This document shows positions 8,999 through 17,008 of a DNA stretch of 64,000 nucleotides, in pieces. Position 1 is the first letter of the stretch, and every line of letters begins with the position of its first letter. Made by a program: the position numbers and the translations under genes. The stretch is taken from contig CAKSQZ010000007.1 in NCBI GenBank assembly GCA_934486895.1, forward strand, positions 1 to 64,000, read 5' to 3'. A model generated the notes under the pieces. The model saw only the letters and a list, made by a program, of their open reading frames with translations. It searched no databases and was not told the origin of the DNA. This DNA is from an uncultured Eubacteriales bacterium (GTDB lineage: Bacteria > Bacillota > Clostridia > Oscillospirales > Acutalibacteraceae).

Positions 8999-9589
8999 TC
9001 ACTTAACAATATTTATGCCGACTATTTTAATATCGTCAATTGGCTTGTCCATCGCGCCGACTTCGCTGTTTGCGATTTTATCAACAACATCCATACCGTC
9101 TGTCACCTGCCCGAACACGGTGTGCTTAAAGTCGAGCCACGGTGTTCCGCCTAGCTTTTTATAGTTCTCTGTTACCTCTGCCGGGAAGCCGCCGTCTGCA
9201 AGGCGTTCCATCTGGCTGATAAGACCGTCGTCCACACTGCCTGCCTGAACGATAAAAAACTGGCTGCCGTTTGTGTCGGGGCCTGCATTTGCCATGGAAA
9301 GCGCGCCGCGGTAGTTGCGGAGCTCCATACAGCATTCATCTTCAAACGGTACTCCCCAGATGCTTTCACCGCCCATGCCTGTGCCGGTCGGGTCGCCGCC
9401 CTGGATCATAAAATCCTTGATAACACGATGAAAGATAATGCCGTTATAGTAGCCGCTTTCGCTGTGTTTTACAAAGTTTTCAACAGCCTTCGGTGCTTTA
9501 TCGGGAAACAGCCTTACTGTTATATCTCCGAGTGTGGTTTTGATAACGGCGGAAAGCTCCGCATTACCCTGAAGCTGATAATTACTCAT
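8999..9589 (-). CDS. Cytoplasmic cyclophilin-type peptidyl-prolyl isomerase
   Basis: This 196-aa single-domain cyclophilin has no signal peptide. The active site is intact (FHRVIKDFMIQGGD, NGSQFFIV, HTVFGQVTDGMDVV). It should catalyse cis-trans proline isomerization in the cytoplasm. The frame extends upstream to 9760, but the extension overlaps the GT4 gene and lacks cyclophilin sequence. ATG 9589 with AAAGGAAA upstream is the real start. It is the first of three cyclophilin genes transcribed in a row. Confidence 0.94.
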   Translation of the reverse strand: MSNYQLQGNAELSAVIKTTLGDITVRLFPDKAPKAVENFVKHSESGYYNGIIFHRVIKDFMIQGGDPTGTGMGGESIWGVPFEDECCMELRNYRGALSMANAGPDTNGSQFFIVQAGSVDDGLISQMERLADGGFPAEVTENYKKLGGTPWLDFKHTVFGQVTDGMDVVDKIANSEVGAMDKPIDDIKIVGINIVK

Positions 9590-9605
9590 ATATGATTTCC
9601 TTTCT

Positions 9606-10781
9606 TTATCTATACATATAAGGCAGCGGTTTTTCCCATTCGGACGCCACCTTGCAATACCTTGAATATGCACGGCTGACTGCATCGCTCCACGAAAGAT
9701 AGAGCGTATCCGCCGCATTTTCGCCGATTTTCTTGAGGTTTTGTTCATCGCCGAGCGCATCGCACAGACGGCTTCTCATGCTGACTGCGTTTTCACGGCA
9801 CAAAAAGCCGTTTACGCCGTCCCTCACGCCCTCGGCGGCGCAGGAATCGGCAACAAGAATACTCGGCAGAGAGCAAGCCGCCGCCTCTTTCACGACCAAT
9901 CCCGAAGTGTCATAAGTGGATGGGAATACAAACAGATCCGCGACTGAGAAAAGTGCGCGGACGATCTCTCGGTCATAGATGGCGCCGGCAAACATAACGC
10001 GCTCATGCAGCCCTATATCTCTGACATACTGCTCCATTGCGGCTCTGTCCTCGCCGTCGCCGACCATGACAAGCTGCCAATCACCGTCAAGTCCTTTAAG
10101 CGCATCGAAAATGATCTTTGTGTTTTTATACCACATCATGCGGCCGACAAAAAGCATCGTCTTTTTATTCGGATCGATCATAAAACGCGTTCTTACTTTG
10201 TCACATTCGCGATCTCCCGCGACACCCTTTGCAAAATCGGTTCCGTTTTCCATGACAAGGCATTTGCCCTTATAGCCGACCGATCTCAAATTCTCTACCG
10301 CACCTTTTGTCACCGACCAGACCTCTGTTGCCTGATTGAGATTATGCTTTAAAAACTTCATCGCCATAGCCCGCATAGGCTTTGAGCGCACACGCTTTGC
10401 TATATCTACGTCAAACTTAGTGTGATATGTTATAATCACCGGCATTTTATAGCCTATTTTCAAAAGCTCGGACGCGATAACGCTTGACGCAAACGGTGAA
10501 TGAATATGCAAAATATCGAAATGCATTTTTTTCAGATCATAAAGCATTGTCGGTGATAAGACATTGCCGACTCTGTAACCGAGCTTTTTTGATATATCAA
10601 ACGAATTATAGCGATAAACACGAAAATCATAATTATCCGTTATATTCGGGTATTTCGGGGTTATCACAGTACAGTTGCAATGATTCTTTTTAAGGTTCAA
10701 CGCATAATTATATACAGCGTTTGAAACACCGTCGATCGTTGGGGGAAACGACTCGTTGAGTAAAGCGATATTAAGCTTCAT
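9606..10781 (-). CDS. GT4-family glycosyltransferase
   Basis: This 391-aa GT-B fold enzyme has an N-terminal Rossmann domain (NIALLNESFPPTIDGVSN) and a hinge and C-terminal domain (MLFVGRMMWYKNTKII). It also carries the donor-binding E-x7-E region (FPSTYDTSGLVVKEAAA). Retaining GT4 enzymes transfer a sugar from a nucleotide-sugar donor; related Firmicutes enzymes make glycolipids, but the acceptor here is not known. The start is ATG 10781, eight bases after GAGGA. The first 11 bases overlap the end of the small Cys4 gene, which suggests translational coupling. Confidence 0.88.
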   Translation of the reverse strand: MKLNIALLNESFPPTIDGVSNAVYNYALNLKKNHCNCTVITPKYPNITDNYDFRVYRYNSFDISKKLGYRVGNVLSPTMLYDLKKMHFDILHIHSPFASSVIASELLKIGYKMPVIITYHTKFDVDIAKRVRSKPMRAMAMKFLKHNLNQATEVWSVTKGAVENLRSVGYKGKCLVMENGTDFAKGVAGDRECDKVRTRFMIDPNKKTMLFVGRMMWYKNTKIIFDALKGLDGDWQLVMVGDGEDRAAMEQYVRDIGLHERVMFAGAIYDREIVRALFSVADLFVFPSTYDTSGLVVKEAAACSLPSILVADSCAAEGVRDGVNGFLCRENAVSMRSRLCDALGDEQNLKKIGENAADTLYLSWSDAVSRAYSRYCKVASEWEKPLPYMYR

Positions 10782-11007
10782 CGACGGATTCCTCACTGTC
10801 TATCGAAAAGTCGCTTTTATCGAATTCCTCCAGCTCACGCGGAAGATTCGGCTCCCTTTTGAGCGGATCGTATTTAAATTTTCTGCATTTTCCGTCGCCC
10901 TCGACCCTGCCGACTATCGGGCAGATAAGCACGCCGTTTTTCTCGTTTACCCGCTCGCAGACGCGGCAGGCAGGCGATATATTGGCACCGTATAATTTAA
11001 AGAACAC
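10771..11007 (-). CDS. Small Cys4 protein of unknown function
   Basis: This is a 78-aa soluble protein with four cysteines (14, 17, 29, 41) spaced CxxC-x11-C-x11-C, like a small zinc site. A conserved-looking CRKFKYDPLKREP stretch and an acidic tail follow. I recognise this type only as a conserved hypothetical protein of Clostridia. The start is GTG 11007, six bases after a perfect AGGAGG; the longer ORF to 11052 lacks a Shine-Dalgarno. Its stop overlaps the start of the GT4 gene, so the two are probably cotranslated. Confidence 0.75.
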   Translation of the reverse strand: MFFKLYGANISPACRVCERVNEKNGVLICPIVGRVEGDGKCRKFKYDPLKREPNLPRELEEFDKSDFSIDSEESVDEA

Positions 11008-11042
11008 GACGATCCTCCTACTTTTAATTTTTAATCCATAAT

Positions 11043-11048
11043 ATTTTA
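11043..11048 (-). promoter_or_regulatory. Possible extended -10 promoter for the Cys4/GT4/cyclophilin operon
   Basis: On the minus strand the bases read TGATAAAAT, an extended -10 element. No good -35 box is seen at 17 bases. It lies between the ylbJ terminator and the AGGAGG of the Cys4 gene, where a promoter is needed. Confidence 0.4.
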
Positions 11049-11075
11049 TCATATTTCAACTCGAAAATCTACAAT

Positions 11076-11109
11076 AAAAAGCGAAAAAATAAAATTTTAT
11101 TCGCTTTTT
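11076..11109 (-). terminator. Terminator at the end of ylbJ
   Basis: The 10-bp stem AAAAAGCGAA/TTCGCTTTTT overlaps the ylbJ stop codon. On the minus strand it ends in a T-rich run. Confidence 0.75.
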
Positions 11110-12122
11110 GCACTTTGCAAACCCAATATAGACGCGCAATAGACTGCACTCAGCAGGATCAACGCAAATGACAACTGCGGTGTTGCCGAGAAAAAATAGC
11201 TTTTTTCCACCGATGATGTCTGCACTGACTGCGGAAAAACACCGGTCAAAATAAAGCACAAAACAAATGAGACTGCCGCATGAAACAATCTGACCGCAAT
11301 AAGCTTTAGCGGGTGCAAATCCAAATCGGGCGCGCAGGCGTTCAGCTGAAGTATGACGGATATACCGCCGAAGCCTGCCGCAGCGGCATAGAAAGGCAGA
11401 TATGTGCTGACACCCGACAATGACACACAGCCGCCTGTTACTTCGAGCAGACAGCTTAATGCCGCGTGGACCGGCTTATTAAGCGGCAGTCTTGACACGA
11501 TCTCCGACACAGCCGAAAACGCCGCGACAAAAGCACAGATGTTTATCATTGATTTTGTTGCGGACAAAACGGCTGTGACAAGTCCGCCGCCTGTTTTACG
11601 GGTGTGTTCGCCGAGATCAAGACTTATCGTGCAAGGCGAAAGCCTTGAAACTGTGAATGCCGTGATGAGCGTTGCGAGAGTGTGGCAGGAGAGCAGAATC
11701 ACCGCTGACTGCCTTGAATGAAGTATTCCCTGCCCGATCGCCGTGAACACAAAGGCGGGGCCTGCCGAACAGCAATAGTATGCCGCCGACTGCGCACGGT
11801 CTTTAGACAAGCTGCCGTTTTTATGCATTATACCGAGCATTGCCGCGCCCGAAGGGTAGCCCGAAAGCATACTGATAAGAAGTACCGCCGCCTCTTCCCC
11901 GCCGCTTTTCAAAAGCACTCTTGCAGGCTTTTTGAGTATTTTAGCGGCGCTTTCGACAAAGCCGCACTCTGAGAGATATGATGTGAAGATCAAAAACGGA
12001 AAGAGCGACGGTATCAGCACCTGACCGCAGATGTCGATACCTCGGCGGATACCGTCCGCAGACACCGCACCGCAGATGATAAGAAAAAGCGCAACCGACA
12101 GCGCACACACTGTTTTTTTCAT
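11097..12122 (-). CDS. ylbJ: YlbJ-family sporulation integral membrane protein
   Basis: This 341-aa polytopic membrane protein has nucleoside-recognition (Gate) type motifs. Characteristic stretches are ILIPSLFPFLIFTSYL-like (VLIPSLFPFLIFTSYLSE), LLISMLSGYPSGAAML and AAYYCCSAGPAFVF. YlbJ proteins are made in the mother cell of endospore formers and are needed for spore cortex or coat maturation; the transported solute is unclear. The ORF continues to 12263, but the predicted signal/TM start MKKTVCALSVALF at 12122 with a GGAAGG site is correct. It diverges from yqfC, another sporulation gene, across only 51 bases. Confidence 0.88.
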   Translation of the reverse strand: MKKTVCALSVALFLIICGAVSADGIRRGIDICGQVLIPSLFPFLIFTSYLSECGFVESAAKILKKPARVLLKSGGEEAAVLLISMLSGYPSGAAMLGIMHKNGSLSKDRAQSAAYYCCSAGPAFVFTAIGQGILHSRQSAVILLSCHTLATLITAFTVSRLSPCTISLDLGEHTRKTGGGLVTAVLSATKSMINICAFVAAFSAVSEIVSRLPLNKPVHAALSCLLEVTGGCVSLSGVSTYLPFYAAAAGFGGISVILQLNACAPDLDLHPLKLIAVRLFHAAVSFVLCFILTGVFPQSVQTSSVEKSYFFSATPQLSFALILLSAVYCASILGLQSAKSE

Positions 12123-12147
12123 AAAACACCTTCCTTTGGCATAAATA
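12119..12147 (+). promoter_or_regulatory. Candidate sigma-E type promoter for yqfC-yqfD
   Basis: TCATAAAA (12119-12126) and CATAAATA (12140-12147) are 13 bases apart. This resembles sigma-E -35 and -10 elements (GHATANNT and CATACAHT in Bacillus). The match is partial and rests on the sporulation role of both flanking genes. Confidence 0.3.
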
Positions 12148-12173
12148 TCTAAACAACTGAAAGGGTGAATATC

Positions 12174-12449
12174 ATGGCAACGGACAAACAGAAAAGACCG
12201 CACAGAATAGCGGACGCGCTCGGCTTTCCGGAGGGCACTGTGGGCAAGGGGCTCTACATTCAAATATATTCAAACCGCACTGTCAATATCGAAGGAAACT
12301 GCAATGTTTTGAACTACTCGGATGAAAAGGTCGCCATAAACACGCAAAACAGTATTTTGAATATCTGCGGAAGCGGTCTTTCGATAAGCGAGTTCGGCGA
12401 ACAAAATCTTAATATTACAGGCTGTATAAAATCTGTTTCATTTTGCTGA
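12174..12449 (+). CDS. yqfC: YabP/YqfC-family sporulation protein
   Basis: This is a 91-aa protein. The first part (KRPHRIADALGFPEGTV) and the repetitive beta-strand body (RTVNIEGNCNVLNYSDEKVAINT) are typical of YqfC/YabP, small mother-cell sporulation proteins of unknown biochemical role. The ORF can start at GTG 12165, but that codon touches the GAAAGGG Shine-Dalgarno, so ATG 12174 is preferred. It lies 18 bases before yqfD, its usual partner, and diverges from ylbJ. Confidence 0.85.
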   Translation: MATDKQKRPHRIADALGFPEGTVGKGLYIQIYSNRTVNIEGNCNVLNYSDEKVAINTQNSILNICGSGLSISEFGEQNLNITGCIKSVSFC

Positions 12450-12467
12450 TAAGAGGAGACGATATTA

Positions 12468-13652
12468 TTGCCGCTGACAAGCGTTTTTAAATATATTTTT
12501 TCCTATGTTGAATTTGAATCGAAAAAAGGTTTTTTTGAGAGATTTTTAAATCTTTGCGCGAGAAAAAAGATAAAAGTTTATTCGCCTAAGATCAAAAACG
12601 GCAAGCTTTTCGGCGGCATGAATGTCAAAGATTATCTGAAGATCGCTCCGACCGCGAGAAAAGCTCAGACGGTTTTGAAGATCCGCGCGAAAAAGGGGCT
12701 TTTTTTCACTGCGAAAAAATACAAACACCGAAGCGGACTTGCGGCAGGAACAGCGGTTTTTATTATTTTGCTTGAGGTGCTGTCGTCATTTGTCTGGAAT
12801 ATAAACATTGTGGGATCGGGCGATCTGCCGAGAGCCGAAATCGAGCAAAAGCTCAAAGATTTCGGGATAGAAGAACCGTGCCCGACATCAAGGCTCGGCG
12901 CGTCAAACGCCAAGGAGATACGCAATGAAATGCTCAACGGCATTGACTCGCTTTCCTGGGCGGCTATAAATTTAGACGGGTGTATTCTCGATGTGGAATG
13001 TCGGCTGAAAGCAAAAACTCCGCCGAGGCCCGAATATACTCCGAGTAATATTGTCGCAAATAAAGGCGGTGTCATAACCGAGATCAAAGCATACGGAGGA
13101 ACACCGTGCGTTAAAGCCGGTCAAGCTGTTGTGAAAGGTCAGCTTTTGGTTTCGGGCGCAGTCGAGCTGACTAACGGCGGAACGCTTTTCTGCCATTCGA
13201 GCGCGTTGATAAAAGCGCAGGTCGAAAACATTGTTGAGACCAGGATAACATTCAGGCAAGTCGACAAGACGACTCTGGCAGCACCTGTGAGAAGAACCGT
13301 GCTTTCTGTGTTCGGAATGAATCTGCCGATGTTTTTCGGCAGAGTTGACGGTGAATACGAAGTTCGCAGGCAGGTGAAAACGCCTGAATTTTCGGGAGTC
13401 AGGCTTCCGATATCGGTAACGACAGCAAGTTTTTATCCGATAAACTCGAGAGAATACGAGATAGATCTTCAAAGTGCGATGAAACTTGCAGAGGAAACGA
13501 TCGAAAAAAACGCTGCCGACAAATTTAAAAACCGCATAATAAGCAAGGGGAAAACCGAGTTTAAGACATATTCCGACGGAGTTTATGCGCTCAGACGCTA
13601 CCTATGCGAAGAAAACATAGGCTATGATGAAAAAATTTTAATAAACGAGTGA
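12468..13652 (+). CDS. yqfD: Sporulation protein YqfD
   Basis: This 394-aa protein has an N-terminal cytoplasmic part containing the LNLCARKKI region. A single membrane helix (TAVFIILLEVLSSFVW, near residue 97) precedes a long extracytoplasmic domain (FVWNINIVGSGDLPRAEI onward). This is the usual layout of YqfD, a mother-cell sporulation protein; its molecular function is unknown. The start is TTG 12468, nine bases after GAGGAG. The stop codon overlaps a strong promoter for the phoH cluster, so sporulation and housekeeping transcription are separable here. Confidence 0.87.
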   Translation: MPLTSVFKYIFSYVEFESKKGFFERFLNLCARKKIKVYSPKIKNGKLFGGMNVKDYLKIAPTARKAQTVLKIRAKKGLFFTAKKYKHRSGLAAGTAVFIILLEVLSSFVWNINIVGSGDLPRAEIEQKLKDFGIEEPCPTSRLGASNAKEIRNEMLNGIDSLSWAAINLDGCILDVECRLKAKTPPRPEYTPSNIVANKGGVITEIKAYGGTPCVKAGQAVVKGQLLVSGAVELTNGGTLFCHSSALIKAQVENIVETRITFRQVDKTTLAAPVRRTVLSVFGMNLPMFFGRVDGEYEVRRQVKTPEFSGVRLPISVTTASFYPINSREYEIDLQSAMKLAEETIEKNAADKFKNRIISKGKTEFKTYSDGVYALRRYLCEENIGYDEKILINE

Positions 13653-13677
13653 CAAACGGCGATTTTTGTGTTATACT
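13649..13677 (+). promoter_or_regulatory. Housekeeping promoter for phoH-ybeY-era
   Basis: GTGACA (13649-13654) and extended TGTTATACT (-10 TATACT, 13672-13677) are 17 bases apart. The -35 box overlaps the yqfD stop codon. Confidence 0.75.
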
Positions 13678-13724
13678 GTTTGTGCATATAAATGTATCAA
13701 TTCTTTATGAAAAGGGTCGTTTGA

Positions 13725-14723
13725 GTGACTTACAAAACCATCGATTTAAGCAATCTTGAAAATCCGAGCGCAATGTTCGGCAGTTTTGACGAAAATATCA
13801 AGCTTATTGAAAAGCTGTGCGGCGTTTCAATAGTTTATCGCGACGGCGCTTTAAAAATCGGCGGCGACGATATGGCTGTTGAGACTGCTTTGCGTGTCAT
13901 CCGCTCAATGGAGCAGACCATTGCCGCAGGCGGCAGTATCGACACGCAGGAAGTCAGATATCTTGTGTCACTTAAAGACGATGATGAGAGCGACAGCTTC
14001 ACCGACTTGAAACAGGAGGACGGCTGTATTTGCATCACACAGAAAGGCAGACCCGTCAAGCCGAAAACGCTCGGTCAGAAAAAGTATGTCGATGCCATTG
14101 AAAACAACACCGTTGTTTTAGGAGTCGGTCCTGCCGGAACAGGTAAGACATATCTTGCAGTCGCGGAGGCTGTGAGGGCTTTCAAGGCAAAGCAAGTTGC
14201 AAGAATCATTTTAACACGTCCCGCGGTCGAAGCCGGCGAGAAGCTCGGATTTCTTCCAGGAGATCTTCAGCAGAAGATCGATCCGTATCTTCGTCCGCTT
14301 TATGATGCGCTTTTCGATATGCTCGGCTCTGAATCGTTTCAAAAGCAGCAGGAAAAAGGCGCTATCGAAGTCGCTCCGCTGGCATACATGAGAGGACGCA
14401 CGCTGGACGACAGCTTTATCATCCTTGATGAAGCGCAGAACACAACGAAGGAACAAATGAAGATGTTTCTCACCAGGCTCGGATTTAATTCCAAAATGGT
14501 TGTTACAGGCGATGTTACTCAGATCGATCTGCCCGACGGCAAGACAAGCGGACTTACAGACGCTATGCGTGTTTTAAAGTCGGTAGATGATATTTCAATA
14601 GTCAAGCTCACGCAGAAAGATGTCGTAAGACATCATCTCGTGCAGGAAATAGTCAAAGCGTATGAAAAAGCATACGAAAGAACAAATGATAAAACAAGGA
14701 GAAAAGGATATGGACAAAATTAA
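13725..14723 (+). CDS. phoH: PhoH-like P-loop ATPase
   Basis: This 332-aa protein has an N-terminal KH-like part and a PhoH ATPase domain. Walker A is GVGPAGTGKTYLAVAEA (near residue 128), Walker B is DSFIILDEAQNTT, and the arginine-containing motif is LTRPAVEAGEKLGFLPGD. PhoH (YbeZ) is associated with the RNase YbeY in ribosome and RNA metabolism, and ybeY is the next gene here. The start is GTG 13725 with AAAAGGG upstream. The 3' end overlaps ybeY by 14 bases. Confidence 0.92.
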   Translation: MTYKTIDLSNLENPSAMFGSFDENIKLIEKLCGVSIVYRDGALKIGGDDMAVETALRVIRSMEQTIAAGGSIDTQEVRYLVSLKDDDESDSFTDLKQEDGCICITQKGRPVKPKTLGQKKYVDAIENNTVVLGVGPAGTGKTYLAVAEAVRAFKAKQVARIILTRPAVEAGEKLGFLPGDLQQKIDPYLRPLYDALFDMLGSESFQKQQEKGAIEVAPLAYMRGRTLDDSFIILDEAQNTTKEQMKMFLTRLGFNSKMVVTGDVTQIDLPDGKTSGLTDAMRVLKSVDDISIVKLTQKDVVRHHLVQEIVKAYEKAYERTNDKTRRKGYGQN

Positions 14724-15201
14724 GGTCACGATCACGGACAAGCAGAAAAAGATCAAAATGCCGACGGGTATCCGTATGCTGCTCCGCAGGTGCTGTGTCG
14801 CAGTACTCAAAACAGAGGAATTCAGCGATCCGGCAGAAGTGAATATTTACTTTGTTGACGATGAGGAGATACATAAGCTCAACAATGAATTCCGCAAGAT
14901 AGACCGACCGACCGATGTGCTTTCGTTCCCGCTCGGTGAAAACGGCGTTTACGACATCAACCCCGAAACAGGCGCGAAAATGCTCGGCGACATTGTTATT
15001 TCCGCGCAGACAGCGGAAAAGCAAGCCAACGATTACAACCAGCCGTTCCAGCGCGAGATGGCGTTCCTCACCGCTCATTCTATGCTTCATCTTTTAGGCT
15101 ACGATCATGAAGAGGGCGGTATCGAGGCTGTTCGTATGCAGGAAAAGGAACGCATTGTTATGCAGCTTCTCGGCTATCAGGACACGCCGTTTGAAAACTG
15201 A
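14710..15201 (+). CDS. ybeY: Endoribonuclease YbeY (rRNA maturation factor)
   Basis: This 163-aa metalloprotein has the family zinc motif HSMLHLLGYDHE (three histidines) near residue 123. RPTDVLSFPLGE and MLGDIVISAQTAE are also typical. YbeY acts in 16S rRNA 3' processing and ribosome quality control. The frame is open from 14662, but ATG 14710, seven bases after AAGGAG, gives the family start. It overlaps phoH and is followed after 11 bases by era. Confidence 0.94.
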   Translation: MDKIKVTITDKQKKIKMPTGIRMLLRRCCVAVLKTEEFSDPAEVNIYFVDDEEIHKLNNEFRKIDRPTDVLSFPLGENGVYDINPETGAKMLGDIVISAQTAEKQANDYNQPFQREMAFLTAHSMLHLLGYDHEEGGIEAVRMQEKERIVMQLLGYQDTPFEN

Positions 15202-15212
15202 CGGAGGGTTTT

Positions 15213-16109
15213 ATGCAAAACGAAAGATCGACTTCGGCGTTTATCGCAATAGTCGGAAAGCCGAATGTCGGCAAATCATCGATACTCAACCGCCTTTTGG
15301 GCACTAAGGTCGCGATAGTTTCATCGAAGCCGCAGACCACACGCACCAAGATCACGGGAATACTCACAAAAGGCAGCGATCAGCTTGTTTTTATTGACAC
15401 GCCGGGGCTCCACAAACCGAAGAACGCTTTAGGTGAAAACATGGTGAAAGCGGTCAATGAGGGAATGACCGATGTTGACTGCTGCGCGCTTGTTGTTGAG
15501 CCCGATGAAAAGATCGCTCCCGCGGAGTATGAGTTTATCGAGCGTTTTAAAAAGCAGAAGCTGCCGAGTGTTTTGGTTATCAACAAAACCGACACTATAA
15601 AGGAAAAATCCGCGTTGCTCGGTGTTATAGCCGCTTATTCAAAGCTTTATGATTTTGATGCTGTTATCCCTGTTTCCGCAAGAACGGGAGACGGTATTGA
15701 CGAACTGCTTGATAAGTTTTTTGAATACCGAACAGAATCGGTACACTTTTTTGACGACGATTCGCTGACAGATCAGCCCGAGCGTGTTATTGCTTCCGAG
15801 CTTATAAGAGAAAAGCTTTTATATATGCTCGATAAGGAAGTGCCGCACGGTCTGGCGGTCGATATCGAAGCATTTTCCGACAGAGGCGATCAGCTTGATC
15901 TTTCGGCTGTTATTTATTGCGAAAAAAGCAGCCATAAAGGAATCATCATAGGAAAAAACGGCGCTATGCTCAAAAAGATCGGTACAGCCGCAAGAATAGA
16001 ACTGCAAAAGTTTTTCGGCTGTAAGGTCAACTTGAAGCTTTGGGTCAAGATCAAGGAAGGCTGGCGAAACAGAGTAGGCTCGATCCACGATTTCGGACTG
16101 GATCTATAA
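15213..16109 (+). CDS. era: GTPase Era
   Basis: This 298-aa protein has an N-terminal GTPase domain with G1 (GKPNVGKSSIL), G2 (TTRTKITG), G3 (FIDTPGLH) and G4 (VINKTD) motifs. A C-terminal KH domain (HKGIIIGKNGAMLKKIGTAA) binds the 3' end of 16S rRNA. It acts in small ribosomal subunit assembly at the membrane and cytoplasm. ATG follows GGAGGG. The neighbouring ybeY supports a ribosome-biogenesis operon. Confidence 0.97.
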   Translation: MQNERSTSAFIAIVGKPNVGKSSILNRLLGTKVAIVSSKPQTTRTKITGILTKGSDQLVFIDTPGLHKPKNALGENMVKAVNEGMTDVDCCALVVEPDEKIAPAEYEFIERFKKQKLPSVLVINKTDTIKEKSALLGVIAAYSKLYDFDAVIPVSARTGDGIDELLDKFFEYRTESVHFFDDDSLTDQPERVIASELIREKLLYMLDKEVPHGLAVDIEAFSDRGDQLDLSAVIYCEKSSHKGIIIGKNGAMLKKIGTAARIELQKFFGCKVNLKLWVKIKEGWRNRVGSIHDFGLDL

Positions 16110-16122
16110 ATTGTCAGACATA

Positions 16123-16176
16123 TTTTCCGCCGCTGAGCACACTATAAAAACGGTGATAACGGTGGAAAATTATTTT
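16123..16176 (+). terminator. Possible terminator between era and recO
   Basis: TTTTCCGCCG (16123-16132) can pair with CGGTGGAAAA (16160-16169), with one G-U pair, and a T-rich stretch follows. The loop is long (27 nt), so the call is weak. The 140-base era-recO gap otherwise shows nothing I can name. Confidence 0.3.
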
Positions 16177-16249
16177 TGGGGAAATTTTGCGGCAACGGGC
16201 AAAATAACCGACTATCTTATTTATAAAAACACCGCGGAGGCATTGCAAC

Positions 16250-16981
16250 ATGGAAACTCAGGCGGCACTCGGTCTTGTGATTCGGGAAAGGCGCGTTTCG
16301 GAGTCGGACAGGCTGATAACGGTGCTGACGGACAAGGCAGGCGTGATAAAGGCATTTGTGCCGAACGCGCTGAAAATAAACTCTAAGTTTCTGAGCGCGA
16401 CTCAGCTTCTTTCCTGCTCGAAAATGTATATAAAACCGTCAAAAGACAATACTTACCGCATTTCGGACGCAAAGCCCGTTAATGTTTTTTTCGGGCTAAG
16501 GCAGGACATTTCGCTGATGGCGCTTGCGGGATATATGTGCGAGCTTATTGAAGTGCTGGCACCGTCGGGGGAAGCCGCGCCGGAGTTTTTATCTGTGGCG
16601 CTCAATTCTCTTTTTGCGCTTTCGGAAAAAATGCAGGATAAACGAATCGTTAAAGCGGTTTTTGAGCTTAAATTCTGCTCATATGCCGGATATATGCCCG
16701 ACCTGACAGGCTGCTGCGAATGCGGCAACAGCGACCCCGAAAACGCTGTTTTCAATGTGGGAGACGGCGTTTTATACTGCTCGGAACACGGGAACGGTAT
16801 GGCTGTATCGAAAGGCGTTTTATCGGCTATGAGACATATAATCGACAGCGACGCAAAGCGCGCTTTTTCGTTTTCGCTCAGCGAACGATCGCTCGACATG
16901 CTTTGCAGAGTATGCGAGAAATTCGTTTTGGCTCAGACCGACAGGCGGTTTAAAACGCTTGATTTTTATAAACAGATATAA
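16250..16981 (+). CDS. recO: DNA repair protein RecO
   Basis: This 243-aa protein begins with the RecO OB-fold (LGLVIRERRVSESDRLITVL, typically followed by TDKAG). A helical domain and a zinc-type cysteine cluster (TGCCECGN near residue 158, then a distal Cys-x2-His) follow. RecO loads RecA onto SSB-coated DNA with RecR in recombinational repair. ATG is preceded by GGAGG at nine bases. The era-recO order is conserved in Firmicutes. Confidence 0.9.
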   Translation: METQAALGLVIRERRVSESDRLITVLTDKAGVIKAFVPNALKINSKFLSATQLLSCSKMYIKPSKDNTYRISDAKPVNVFFGLRQDISLMALAGYMCELIEVLAPSGEAAPEFLSVALNSLFALSEKMQDKRIVKAVFELKFCSYAGYMPDLTGCCECGNSDPENAVFNVGDGVLYCSEHGNGMAVSKGVLSAMRHIIDSDAKRAFSFSLSERSLDMLCRVCEKFVLAQTDRRFKTLDFYKQI

Positions 16982-17008
16982 ACGAAAGGTACTTAAATAT
17001 ATTTAGAG

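Noticed and set aside
16111..16386. 91-aa ORF between era and recO
   Set aside because: Most of it overlaps recO in another frame, and it has no Shine-Dalgarno or recognisable protein features.
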